Source: RPRC01 sp034933285
GTDB lineage: Bacteria > Desulfobacterota > Desulfuromonadia > Geobacterales > Geobacteraceae
Length of the DNA stretch: 64,000 nucleotides
Direction of reading: 5' to 3'
Assembly: GCA_034933285.1 (NCBI GenBank)
Contig: JAYFNT010000008.1
Span: forward strand, 248,001-312,000
Below, piece after piece: positions 35,995 to 43,381 of the stretch (positions within the stretch are counted from its first letter, which is position 1; every line of letters starts with the position of its first letter). The notes beneath the pieces were generated by a model, which was not told where the DNA came from, ran no database searches, and saw only the letters and a list, made by a program, of their open reading frames with translations. The position numbers and the translations under genes were made by a program.

Positions 35995-38052
35995 ATGAAA
36001 ACGATTCTGGTTTTTCCGCCATTCTACTTGCAGTCCCTTTACAACCTCCCGCCCCTGGGCCTTCTTAACCTTGCCACTATCCTCAGAGAAACAGGGCACG
36101 AGGTTTCGGTGCTGGACCTTGTCCTCGCCATGAGAACCGGGAAACTTGCCACAGGCGCCTCCATTTATCGCGACGCCGCCCGCATGATTCTCGACCGGGA
36201 ACCGGACCTGGTGGCATTCTCCGCCCAATGCGCGACGACACCGGCGGTAATCAGGATCGCAGAACTTTTGAAAAGGAACCGGCCGGAAGTGAGGATCGTC
36301 GCCGGAGGGCATGATGTGTCTTTTGTCGCGGAACGGATCCTGGAGCGCTTCCCCTGGATTGACGCCATCGTAAGAGGCGAAGGCGAAGCGACATTTCCGG
36401 AGCTCGTGTCAGCTTTTGACCGGAATGGTGATATCGAAAAGATCGACGGCATTACCTGGCGGTCGGCAGGCAGGATCTTCAGGAACCCGGACAGGGACCT
36501 GATCCGCTGCCTGGACGACATTCCCGCCCCTGATTACGGCTTAGTCCCTCCCCTTGACGTTTATCGCTCAGCCTGCGGCATCCCGCGAAGCATCGCCATC
36601 CTGGAAGTGGGACGGGGCTGCCCCCACAGCTGCGTTTACTGCTCCGAGTCGGTAATGTGGCGGCGGCAGACCCGGACTTTTTCCATTACGCGGATAGTCG
36701 ATGAAATGCGCAACCTCAGGGACGGTTTCGGAGCCGAATGCTTTCTCCTTGCCTATGACCAGTTCACCGCGGACCGACGATTCGTGGAAGATTTCTGTCA
36801 TGCAGTGATGAATGAAGGGCTGAACGGCACTCCATGGTATTGCATTTCAAGGCTCGACTCGGTCGACCTGCCTCTCCTGCGGACCATGCGGGAGGCAGGG
36901 TGTGAATCCATGTGTTACGGCATCGACTCCGGCTCCGAGCAGACCCTGCATTTCATCGGCAAGCGGATTGATAGAGACATTCTCTACCAGCGGGTTCGTG
37001 AAACGACTGACGAAGGAATGGTTCCGACACTCAGCTTTGTGATCGGACTCCCTGAAGAGGAGCGCAGGGACATCGATGAAACACTGGAGCTGGCCCTGAA
37101 ATGCGGCATTCAGGGCAACTGCAATCCTCTCATCCAGCTGCCCACCGTGCTGCCGGGCACGGAACTTCACCGGCGTTACGCAGACCGCCTCGTCCGTTCG
37201 GCCGACACCTATTTTTCCCTCGGACTGGAATTTGACAACGGCAGGCGCCTGGCAGGGGATATTGAACTGATAGAATCCGACCCGGTTGTCTTCAGCGGTT
37301 TCGGCAACCTGCCATGCCCCGGCATGCCGCTTAAGGAGCTGGACCGGATAGCCGGTTATTTCCCCCTGGTGGCAAACCTGTTCCCGAAGACGTTCCTCCT
37401 CCTGGCTAAAGCGCTGCGCTCGTCGGTCAGCTCTTTATTCCGCAGCTTCATCGGACATGTATCCGTCCTGGAAGGAAGGGAACTCCCCTGCCTGATCCCC
37501 GATGATTTGCAGGAACACCTTGCTTCCTTCGCCGATCAGGCGCTGGCGGATGCGGAGATACAAGGCTGGAATCACATTCCACAAATGTGCCGTTATGAGA
37601 AACTGGCCTGCAGGATGACTGGCTGTCAGTTGCCCCAGGCAACTGCGACGGCCCGCATAAGTCCCATCACCGAATGGAAACCGCAAAGGAGCGGGCTTGC
37701 CGTTGTCGAGGAGTTCCGCTGTAATATCCCGGCAATAATCGAAGACTTGAAAAAGGGAATAGTTTGCGGCAGCTATGCTGATCAACCGGCAATACTGGTT
37801 TTCGTATCCAGGCAAAGCGGCCTGGAGGTCGTGGAAGTGAATGAATTCGGACGGGATCTCCTCACCCGTTGCAACGGCTCGGCAACAGTGGAAGGAATTG
37901 CAGCGGAATTATACGACAGCTATGGATCAGGCATGAACACGGACGATTTCCGGCGGGAATGCAGTGATGCTATTCAATCACTGGAAAGCATGGAAATCGT
38001 CCAGAGGGTGACTGTCACCCCACCACGAAGAAAGGAGGTGATCTCATGCTGA
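35995..38052 (+). CDS. cobalamin-binding radical SAM enzyme with C-terminal PqqD-like domain
   Basis: 685 residues. The N-terminal 140 residues form a B12-binding fold as found in class B radical SAM proteins (ILVFPPFYLQSLYNLPPLGL, IVAGGHDVSFVAERI). The radical SAM core follows with Cys209, Cys213 and Cys216 in GRGCPHSCVYC. After a Cys-containing middle region the last 90 residues (about 597-675) read EVVEVNEFGRDLL, CNGSATVEGIAAELY and a final helix. This is the pattern of PqqD-like RiPP recognition elements, which bind leader peptides. No SPASM domain is present. The stop overlaps the start of a 46-residue repeat peptide. I infer that it modifies that peptide, by methylation or another radical step; the reaction is not known. 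Confidence 0.88.
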   Translation: MKTILVFPPFYLQSLYNLPPLGLLNLATILRETGHEVSVLDLVLAMRTGKLATGASIYRDAARMILDREPDLVAFSAQCATTPAVIRIAELLKRNRPEVRIVAGGHDVSFVAERILERFPWIDAIVRGEGEATFPELVSAFDRNGDIEKIDGITWRSAGRIFRNPDRDLIRCLDDIPAPDYGLVPPLDVYRSACGIPRSIAILEVGRGCPHSCVYCSESVMWRRQTRTFSITRIVDEMRNLRDGFGAECFLLAYDQFTADRRFVEDFCHAVMNEGLNGTPWYCISRLDSVDLPLLRTMREAGCESMCYGIDSGSEQTLHFIGKRIDRDILYQRVRETTDEGMVPTLSFVIGLPEEERRDIDETLELALKCGIQGNCNPLIQLPTVLPGTELHRRYADRLVRSADTYFSLGLEFDNGRRLAGDIELIESDPVVFSGFGNLPCPGMPLKELDRIAGYFPLVANLFPKTFLLLAKALRSSVSSLFRSFIGHVSVLEGRELPCLIPDDLQEHLASFADQALADAEIQGWNHIPQMCRYEKLACRMTGCQLPQATATARISPITEWKPQRSGLAVVEEFRCNIPAIIEDLKKGIVCGSYADQPAILVFVSRQSGLEVVEVNEFGRDLLTRCNGSATVEGIAAELYDSYGSGMNTDDFRRECSDAIQSLESMEIVQRVTVTPPRRKEVISC
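38029..38043 (+). promoter_or_regulatory. full-length Shine-Dalgarno for the repeat peptide
   Basis: AGAAAGGAGGTGATC is exactly complementary to the 15-base 3' end of bacterial 16S rRNA (GATCACCTCCTTTCT). It ends 2 bases before the ATG of the small peptide, with AGGAGG at the optimal distance. It lies inside the last codons of the radical SAM gene and implies much stronger translation of the peptide than of the enzyme. Confidence 0.9.
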
Positions 38053-38186
38053 AATTGAGAAGTGTTGAAAAGAAAGCCGCGTCATCAGCCGGTTGCCACG
38101 GGCCTTCGTGCCACGCGCCCGCATGCCATGCCCCGTCATGCCACGCTCCATCATGTCATGCTCCATCATGTCATGCACCCGTTTAG
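38046..38186 (+). CDS. candidate RiPP precursor with six Cys-His-Ala-Pro-Ser repeats
   Basis: 46 residues. A short leader, MLKLRSVEKKAASSAG, is followed by six tandem pentapeptides Cys-His-(Ala/Gly)-Pro-(Ser/Ala), with Cys at 17, 22, 27, 32, 37 and 42 and a His after each, ending in Val. No signal peptide is present. The ATG overlaps the stop of the cobalamin radical SAM gene, and a perfect 15-base Shine-Dalgarno precedes it. A hairpin follows the stop. The repeat unit is conserved in protein while codons vary (TGC/TGT, CAC/CAT, GCG/GCC/GCT/GCA), which supports real translation. I do not recognise a named family. The likely role is the substrate of the upstream enzyme, with the repeats as core; a metal-binding peptide is the main alternative. 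Confidence 0.85.
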   Translation: MLKLRSVEKKAASSAGCHGPSCHAPACHAPSCHAPSCHAPSCHAPV

Positions 38187-38204
38187 CGTTGACTCGACCT
38201 TTCG

Positions 38205-38234
38205 GGCGGATCGCCCCGTTGCGGCCGATCCGCC
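38205..38234 (+). terminator. hairpin after the repeat peptide
   Basis: The 9-base-pair GC-rich stem GGCGGATCG / CGATCCGCC with a 12-base loop is followed by TTCTTTTC. It may end most transcripts after the peptide gene, or protect the short message, while allowing some read-through into the dipeptidase gene. Confidence 0.6.
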
Positions 38235-38261
38235 TTCTTTTCCCAAAGGACATCGAACAGA

Positions 38262-39233
38262 ATGACCTCTCGGCCCCGGTTCCCTGTAATAGACAGCCAC
38301 GTCGACCTGATCTACGACCTGGTCCGGCATCATCCGGACAAGCCTCTCGAAGACCTTCCCGATGCGTGGTGCTGCCTGCCACGTCTCGCTGCGGGAAACG
38401 TGAAGATTATCGTCTCGGCGTTCTATTGCCAGGATGGCTGCAACGGTCCCATGACTGCCGCGGAAAACCTCCGCTCGCTGTTGCGGTACTCAGACAACTA
38501 CCTGAAGGCATTGCCTGTAGTCAGGACCCGGCAGGAACTTGAAGCCTGCTTCGAAGGAGCCGGCAATCCGGGCACCCTGCTGCTGCTGGAAAACGCTGAT
38601 CCCCTGCTGGAGTTCGACCCGGCGATTCTGAAACGCCTGGGATTCGGGATTGTCGGCCTGACCCATGCCGGCCGGAACAGGATCGGTTGCGGCAACAAGG
38701 TCGAGAACCCCGCCGGTCTTTCCGAAGCAGGACGGTCGCTTGTCACCAGGCTCGACCGGCTCGGATTTGCTCTGGATCTGGCCCACCTGTCCGAACCATG
38801 TTTCCGGGAAACGGTCGATATCTTCACCGGCCCTCTGGTCTCGACCCATACCGGGATCCGCGCTTTTTGCGACACTCCGCGCAACCTCTCCGACCGGCAG
38901 ATAAGGACGATTCTTGACCGTGACGGGATGATAGGCCTTGCTGCTTATCCGGGCATGCTGTCGCCTGCGGGTGAAGCATGTATTGATGATTTCTTCAGGC
39001 AGCTCGACTGGTTTATCCGGAGATACGGGCCATGGGGAATCGGCATCGGATCGGACTTCGGCGGCTTCGACACCATGTGCCGGGGGGTGGAAGACCATTC
39101 CGCGCTGCCGCGCGTGGCGGACTTGCTCGCTGGCGCCGGCCATTCAGACCAGGTCATAGCCGCCGTCTTTGGTGAAAACTGGCTCAGGTTCTTTTCCAGG
39201 CTGTTGACCGCCGCACCCGCGGAAAACCATTGA
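38262..39233 (+). CDS. M19 (membrane-type) dipeptidase
   Basis: 323 residues. Zinc-site segments of the renal dipeptidase family can be placed: VIDSHVDLIYDL (H-x-D), the Glu in LLLENADPLL, His in DLAHLSEPCF, and His in VSTHTGIRAFCDTPRNLSD, with GSDFGGFDT near the end. There is no signal peptide, so it is cytosolic. The gene starts 75 bases after the repeat peptide with AAAGGA upstream. Placement directly behind a putative RiPP precursor suggests a role in trimming or recycling the modified peptide; this is inferred from position only. A housekeeping dipeptidase is the alternative. Confidence 0.88.
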   Translation: MTSRPRFPVIDSHVDLIYDLVRHHPDKPLEDLPDAWCCLPRLAAGNVKIIVSAFYCQDGCNGPMTAAENLRSLLRYSDNYLKALPVVRTRQELEACFEGAGNPGTLLLLENADPLLEFDPAILKRLGFGIVGLTHAGRNRIGCGNKVENPAGLSEAGRSLVTRLDRLGFALDLAHLSEPCFRETVDIFTGPLVSTHTGIRAFCDTPRNLSDRQIRTILDRDGMIGLAAYPGMLSPAGEACIDDFFRQLDWFIRRYGPWGIGIGSDFGGFDTMCRGVEDHSALPRVADLLAGAGHSDQVIAAVFGENWLRFFSRLLTAAPAENH

Positions 39234-39275
39234 TCTGAAACTGACAGGCAGTCCGCCCGGCTTTCCCGGCGAGAC

Positions 39276-41399
39276 CTACCTGGCTCTTGCTGAGCCGTCC
39301 CTGACAAAGCTTTCCAGTTCAGAAGCCGTCATGGGAGGGCTGATGAGGTAGCCCTGCATCTTCCCGCATCCCTGACGCAAGAGAAATTCCCGTTGCTCCT
39401 GCTGCTCGACACCGGCGGCGACCGTCTCCAGTCCCAGTGCGCGGGACACGGCGATGATGGCACAGACAAGAGACCGGCTGTCGCCGTCGTCCAGCAGTTT
39501 CCCGATCAGGAACCTGTCAATTTTGAGAATGTCGATGGGAAACCGTTTCAACTGGTTGAGTGATGAATGGCCGGCTCCGAAGTCGTCCACTGAGAGCCGT
39601 ATACCCTTGTCCTTCAGACAGCGCAAAGTTTCGACCAGACCGGCGCCGCTTTTCAACAGGGCATCCTCCGTAAACTCAAGGTCCAGGAATGACGGGTCCA
39701 TGCCGGTGTCCGCCAGTACCCGATCCACGAGCGAGACTAGTGGTTCACTCCTTGAATGGACCCCTGAAATATTGACCGAAACCCTGAATGTGCTCCACTC
39801 CTGCCTGCGCCATAACGACAACTGATTGCAGGCGCTTGTCAGCACCCATTCATCCAGATCATTTCCCAACCCGCATTTTTCCGCGAACGGCAGGAAATCC
39901 GCCGGCAGTTGAACCCCTTTTTCCGGGCAGTCCCATCTGAGCAAAGCTTCGACACAGACCAGGCTGCCATTCTCCATGTCAAGGACCGGCTGGAAACGAA
40001 GCGAGAATTCATCCCCGGCAAGGGCAGTTCGCAAACGGTTTTCCATATCGATGTGCTCGACCGCCACACTGTTGAATTCATCCGAATAGAAACGGAAATT
40101 ATTGCCTCCCGCCATCTTGACCTTGTACATCGCCATATCGGCATGCCTGATCATTTCCGCCTGGTCCATCCCGTCCAGGGGGTAGAGACTGATGCCTATG
40201 CACGGGGTGATGTGAATTTCGCTGCCGTCGACATAAAAGGGGGCGGAGATCGAGGAAAGAATCCGTTGCGCCACTTTGGCAGCATCGTAATACTCACGTA
40301 TATTTTCCAGCAGAACCAGGAACTCGTCTCCCGCCAGACGGGAAACCTGTACATCCGTCCCGTTTTCCGACTCCCTCGCAACCTGGTCGCTGGTTCTGAC
40401 ACTCGACGAAAGGCGGTGCGCAACCTGTTTCAGCAGTTCATCACCCACCGAATGCCCGAAATTGTCATTGATTCGCTTGAATCTGTCCAGGTCCACGAAA
40501 AGTATGGACAGCTTGCGGTTCATGCGCTTGGTCCGCATCAGAGCCTGGTCGAAATGATCGGTGAAGTGTACCCTGTTGGGAAGACCGGTGAGGCTGTCAA
40601 AGTACGCCAGCCGCCTGATTTTTTCCTCGTCCCTTCGTCTTTCCGTAACATCCTGGACATAGCCGACTGCCTGGATCGGATGTCCTGCCGTGTCTCTTCT
40701 GATCTGTGCCTCCGCATGGACATCAAGGGTCCGCCCCTTGCGGTTTATTATCCTGCATTCCAGGCTCAGGGAGTCGCTTCCGGACAAAACCCGCCGCATG
40801 GCTGCCGCCACCTTCATCCTGTCCAAGGGATGCAGGCACTCCCTGAAGATTCCATAACATGCCCCGGCGTGCTCTCCCTCCATTCCGAATATCCTGAATA
40901 CTTCTTCCGACCAGTGCATTTCTCCGGATGACGTGTCCAGTTCCCAACTGCCGATACCGGCGATGCGCTGCGCTTCGGCTAGGCGGGCTTCACTGACCCT
41001 CAACTTCTCGTAGGTCTTTTTCGCGCGAAGTATGTAATTCATCTGATGCCCGAGATTGACCCAGTGGACAGGTTTGCTGATGAACTGGGTTGCTCCGGCT
41101 TCATAGGCTCTTTTCACTGAATCATCATCATTCATGCCGGTCATCATGACCACGGGAATGGACTCGCCTCCGGGCAGTTCCCGCAACGCGGCGCAGACCT
41201 GGAAGCCGTCCAGACCAGGCATCACGACATCAAGCATGACGATATCCGGCCTGAGGCTGAGGAAACATTCGACCGCCGTATCTCCCCGGTCGGCATCGAC
41301 CACGTCAAACCCCTCAAGCGCTAGAACCTCACGCGCCATGAGCCTGATTGCCGGATCATCATCCACCACAAGAACCATAGGAACGTTTCTCTGCGACAT
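39276..41399 (-). CDS. receiver-PAS-GGDEF-EAL c-di-GMP protein
   Basis: 707 residues. An N-terminal receiver (MVLVVDDDPAIR, Asp in IVMLDVVMPGLDG, Lys in FISKPVHW) is followed by a PAS/PAC domain (about 140-265). The cyclase-like domain reads RLAGDEF instead of GGDEF, and the EAL domain begins with VCVEALLRW and keeps later acidic motifs (LEFTEDALL, SVDDFGAGHSSL). The EAL part should hydrolyse c-di-GMP; the cyclase part may be weak or regulatory. The ATG at 41399 has AAGGAG at a good distance and starts directly at the receiver. It is divergent from the XRE-type regulator. Confidence 0.92.
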   Translation of the reverse strand: MSQRNVPMVLVVDDDPAIRLMAREVLALEGFDVVDADRGDTAVECFLSLRPDIVMLDVVMPGLDGFQVCAALRELPGGESIPVVMMTGMNDDDSVKRAYEAGATQFISKPVHWVNLGHQMNYILRAKKTYEKLRVSEARLAEAQRIAGIGSWELDTSSGEMHWSEEVFRIFGMEGEHAGACYGIFRECLHPLDRMKVAAAMRRVLSGSDSLSLECRIINRKGRTLDVHAEAQIRRDTAGHPIQAVGYVQDVTERRRDEEKIRRLAYFDSLTGLPNRVHFTDHFDQALMRTKRMNRKLSILFVDLDRFKRINDNFGHSVGDELLKQVAHRLSSSVRTSDQVARESENGTDVQVSRLAGDEFLVLLENIREYYDAAKVAQRILSSISAPFYVDGSEIHITPCIGISLYPLDGMDQAEMIRHADMAMYKVKMAGGNNFRFYSDEFNSVAVEHIDMENRLRTALAGDEFSLRFQPVLDMENGSLVCVEALLRWDCPEKGVQLPADFLPFAEKCGLGNDLDEWVLTSACNQLSLWRRQEWSTFRVSVNISGVHSRSEPLVSLVDRVLADTGMDPSFLDLEFTEDALLKSGAGLVETLRCLKDKGIRLSVDDFGAGHSSLNQLKRFPIDILKIDRFLIGKLLDDGDSRSLVCAIIAVSRALGLETVAAGVEQQEQREFLLRQGCGKMQGYLISPPMTASELESFVRDGSARAR

Positions 41400-41706
41400 A
41401 ATTTCAGCTCCTTGCCCAAAAAACCGTGCTGATCCGAAGAAGTCCCATGCCTTGTGTGCTTCATTACCTGAAGTTGCACCGGCCGATTCCGCCTGCAAGA
41501 AAAGCTCTCTCAAAACCCTGTCAACACTTGCCGATGAATGGTGAACCAGGGCAAGCATTTCCACGGCCGGCAAAAATATTGGGAAAGCGCTATCAGATGA
41601 CAAGATATATTTTAGATCAATATTCTATCAAATTCATAAAATTGTCAATATATGTTTTGTTACTTTTATATTGATTTTCAATTTATTATCGGTTATACTC
41701 TATTCC
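41400..41706. other. divergent promoter region, AT-rich near the regulator
   Basis: The right half (41600-41706) is strikingly AT-rich against GC-rich surroundings. It contains the inverted repeat TCAATATA (41645-41652) / TATATTGA (41667-41674) plus another half-site, TCAATATT, at 41617-41624. These are good candidates for a repressor binding site controlling the XRE-type gene and perhaps the divergent GGDEF-EAL gene. Confidence 0.55.
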
Positions 41707-42348
41707 ATGAACAATTCATCAACAGCAAATCCAGGCACTTCCGGAAGCCTTGATGCGTGCAAACGGATCAAGTCGCTCCGAAAGAGACTGAAAATGTCAC
41801 AGAAAGAATTCGCTGCTTCCATCGGGATATCCCAGGGCCATCTTTGTGTCATTGAAAAAGGAAGCCATCTCCCTTCGGACACCTTGATCATGGCCATCTG
41901 CCACAGCTTCAAGGCAAACGAGGCATGGATACTGACCGGTTCAGGGGAACCGCTGGGCTCAGCGATGCCCGAATGCGGCATCCCGATATTCAGCCAACTC
42001 CCGGACACCTATCCGGACAGACCGATGTCCGGTGAAATTATCGGATATGTGTCGCTTCCGGGCCTTCCGGAAAACGCATTCGCATTTTATCAGCGCGGAG
42101 ACTACATGGCGCCGACAATCCAGGCAAACGACCTGATGGTATTCGTGCCGGTTGATTCAATCGACAACGAAGACATTGTGCTGGTCAAAAACAAGTGGGA
42201 CACATGGATAGTGCGCCGCTATCGCTCCACAAGGGACAGGTCCATGTTTACAGCTGACAACACAGCCTACAAGGAATTCGAGTACGACATAGGAAAGCAG
42301 AAACTGCTGGCGAAAATCTGTGCGGTTCTGAGGCATGTCAACTTTTAG
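41707..42348 (+). CDS. XRE/S24-type regulator lacking protease residues
   Basis: 213 residues. A helix-turn-helix of the XRE type lies at about 17-75 (KRIKSLRKRLKMSQKEFAAS, GISQGHLCVIEKG). The C-terminal half has the LexA/CI-like S24 fold (about 110-210). In S24 repressors the catalytic Ser sits in a G-D-S-M-x-P motif; here the segment is RGDYMAPTI, with Tyr133 at that place. The partner Lys is replaced by Arg in WIVRRY. So self-cleavage on SOS-type signals is unlikely. It has no clear ribosome-binding site and an AT-rich upstream region with palindromes, fitting a phage- or plasmid-type repressor that has been kept or captured. Confidence 0.85.
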   Translation: MNNSSTANPGTSGSLDACKRIKSLRKRLKMSQKEFAASIGISQGHLCVIEKGSHLPSDTLIMAICHSFKANEAWILTGSGEPLGSAMPECGIPIFSQLPDTYPDRPMSGEIIGYVSLPGLPENAFAFYQRGDYMAPTIQANDLMVFVPVDSIDNEDIVLVKNKWDTWIVRRYRSTRDRSMFTADNTAYKEFEYDIGKQKLLAKICAVLRHVNF

Positions 42349-42580
42349 CAACTGCAACCGCCAGCGTACAGCCATCCGGAACCCTGCATCTGCTGGCATC
42401 GCCGGCAAAATCCCCAGATGTTTCCGGGCACTGATGCAACAAAATAATGCCACGCATCATAAAGCCGCTTGACATGGAGCGGCTTTTCTCATTTAATTGA
42501 ACAAAAGGACAATCATATTTCCATCGACCGGATGCTTTGGGCATCCACGGAAAACAGCGCCCCATGTTCCGGACTTTTCA

Positions 42581-43327
42581 ATGAATAATGAGTTCACCAT
42601 ACTGCTGGCCGATGCCGACCTTGATTTTCACGATGCCATTACGGATTTTCTGAAAAACACCGGAACACACCTTGTTGCATGCAGCAACGGAAAAGAGGTC
42701 CTGGCTTCCATCCAAGCCCAGAAACCCGACCTTGTTTTCATGTCTGACACATTGAAAGACGTTTCATGCATTTCCTTGTGCAGAAAACTTAAAACAGACA
42801 GATCATCTTCATCCCTGCCTCTGGTCATGGTTCTGTCGTCCACCAGAGTCAATGATCGCGAGAACTGCCTTGAGGCCGGATTCAGCGATGTTCTCGTCAA
42901 GCCGGTCGATAGGGGTGACTTCTTCACGATACTCCGAAAATTCGTCAACCTGGAAAAGAGATTCAATCCCAGGTTCAGGAGCCCTTCTGAAATCAGCTGC
43001 TCCCTCCAGTACAGCATCAGCCACGACTGCAGAGTCTATGACATAAGTGCCGGGGGCTTGTTCCTGGAATCCTGCCCGCCACTGCCGATCAATACCGTGG
43101 TTGTGCTCGACTTCGTTCTTCCGCAAAGCACGGTCAGGATAAGCTGCAAGGGAAGGGTCGCATGGATCAACCACCCGATCGCCCTCTCCAAGATCGATTT
43201 CCCCTTCGGCGTGGGCGTGGAGTTCGTGGAAATGAGTCAAAACACTTCCGATGCTCTCGTGGCCTACCTGAACGGCAATCGCGACAATGCCGACAAAATC
43301 GCTTCGAAACGAATGATCAACAGCTGA
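42581..43327 (+). CDS. degenerate receiver-PilZ protein
   Basis: 248 residues. The N-terminal receiver-like domain (about 5-125) has Ser55 where the phospho-acceptor Asp is expected (PDLVFMSD), although a Lys in LVKPVD is kept. The C-terminal PilZ domain (about 130-235) has both c-di-GMP motifs, RFNPRFR and DISAGGLF, so it should bind c-di-GMP. The protein may thus report c-di-GMP levels without normal phosphorylation. An upstream TTG adds 28 unlikely residues, so the ATG at 42581 was chosen, although its ribosome-binding site is weak. Confidence 0.85.
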   Translation: MNNEFTILLADADLDFHDAITDFLKNTGTHLVACSNGKEVLASIQAQKPDLVFMSDTLKDVSCISLCRKLKTDRSSSSLPLVMVLSSTRVNDRENCLEAGFSDVLVKPVDRGDFFTILRKFVNLEKRFNPRFRSPSEISCSLQYSISHDCRVYDISAGGLFLESCPPLPINTVVVLDFVLPQSTVRISCKGRVAWINHPIALSKIDFPFGVGVEFVEMSQNTSDALVAYLNGNRDNADKIASKRMINS

Positions 43328-43381
43328 CTTCCTATCCGGCCAGCCCTACACAACAAAGGGGCAAGAGTTTCGATTCACCCC

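Noticed and set aside
38046..38186. Cys-x4-Cys-His spacing in the repeat peptide read as c-type haem sites
   Set aside because: C-x4-C-H can bind haem in some deltaproteobacterial cytochromes, but here the sites overlap, so one Cys would serve two haems. There is also no export signal, and haem attachment occurs in the periplasm.
38093..38542. Overlapping 149-codon frame across the peptide and dipeptidase start
   Set aside because: Its sequence is low-complexity from reading the repeats out of frame. It conflicts with the strong ribosome-binding sites of the peptide and the dipeptidase.
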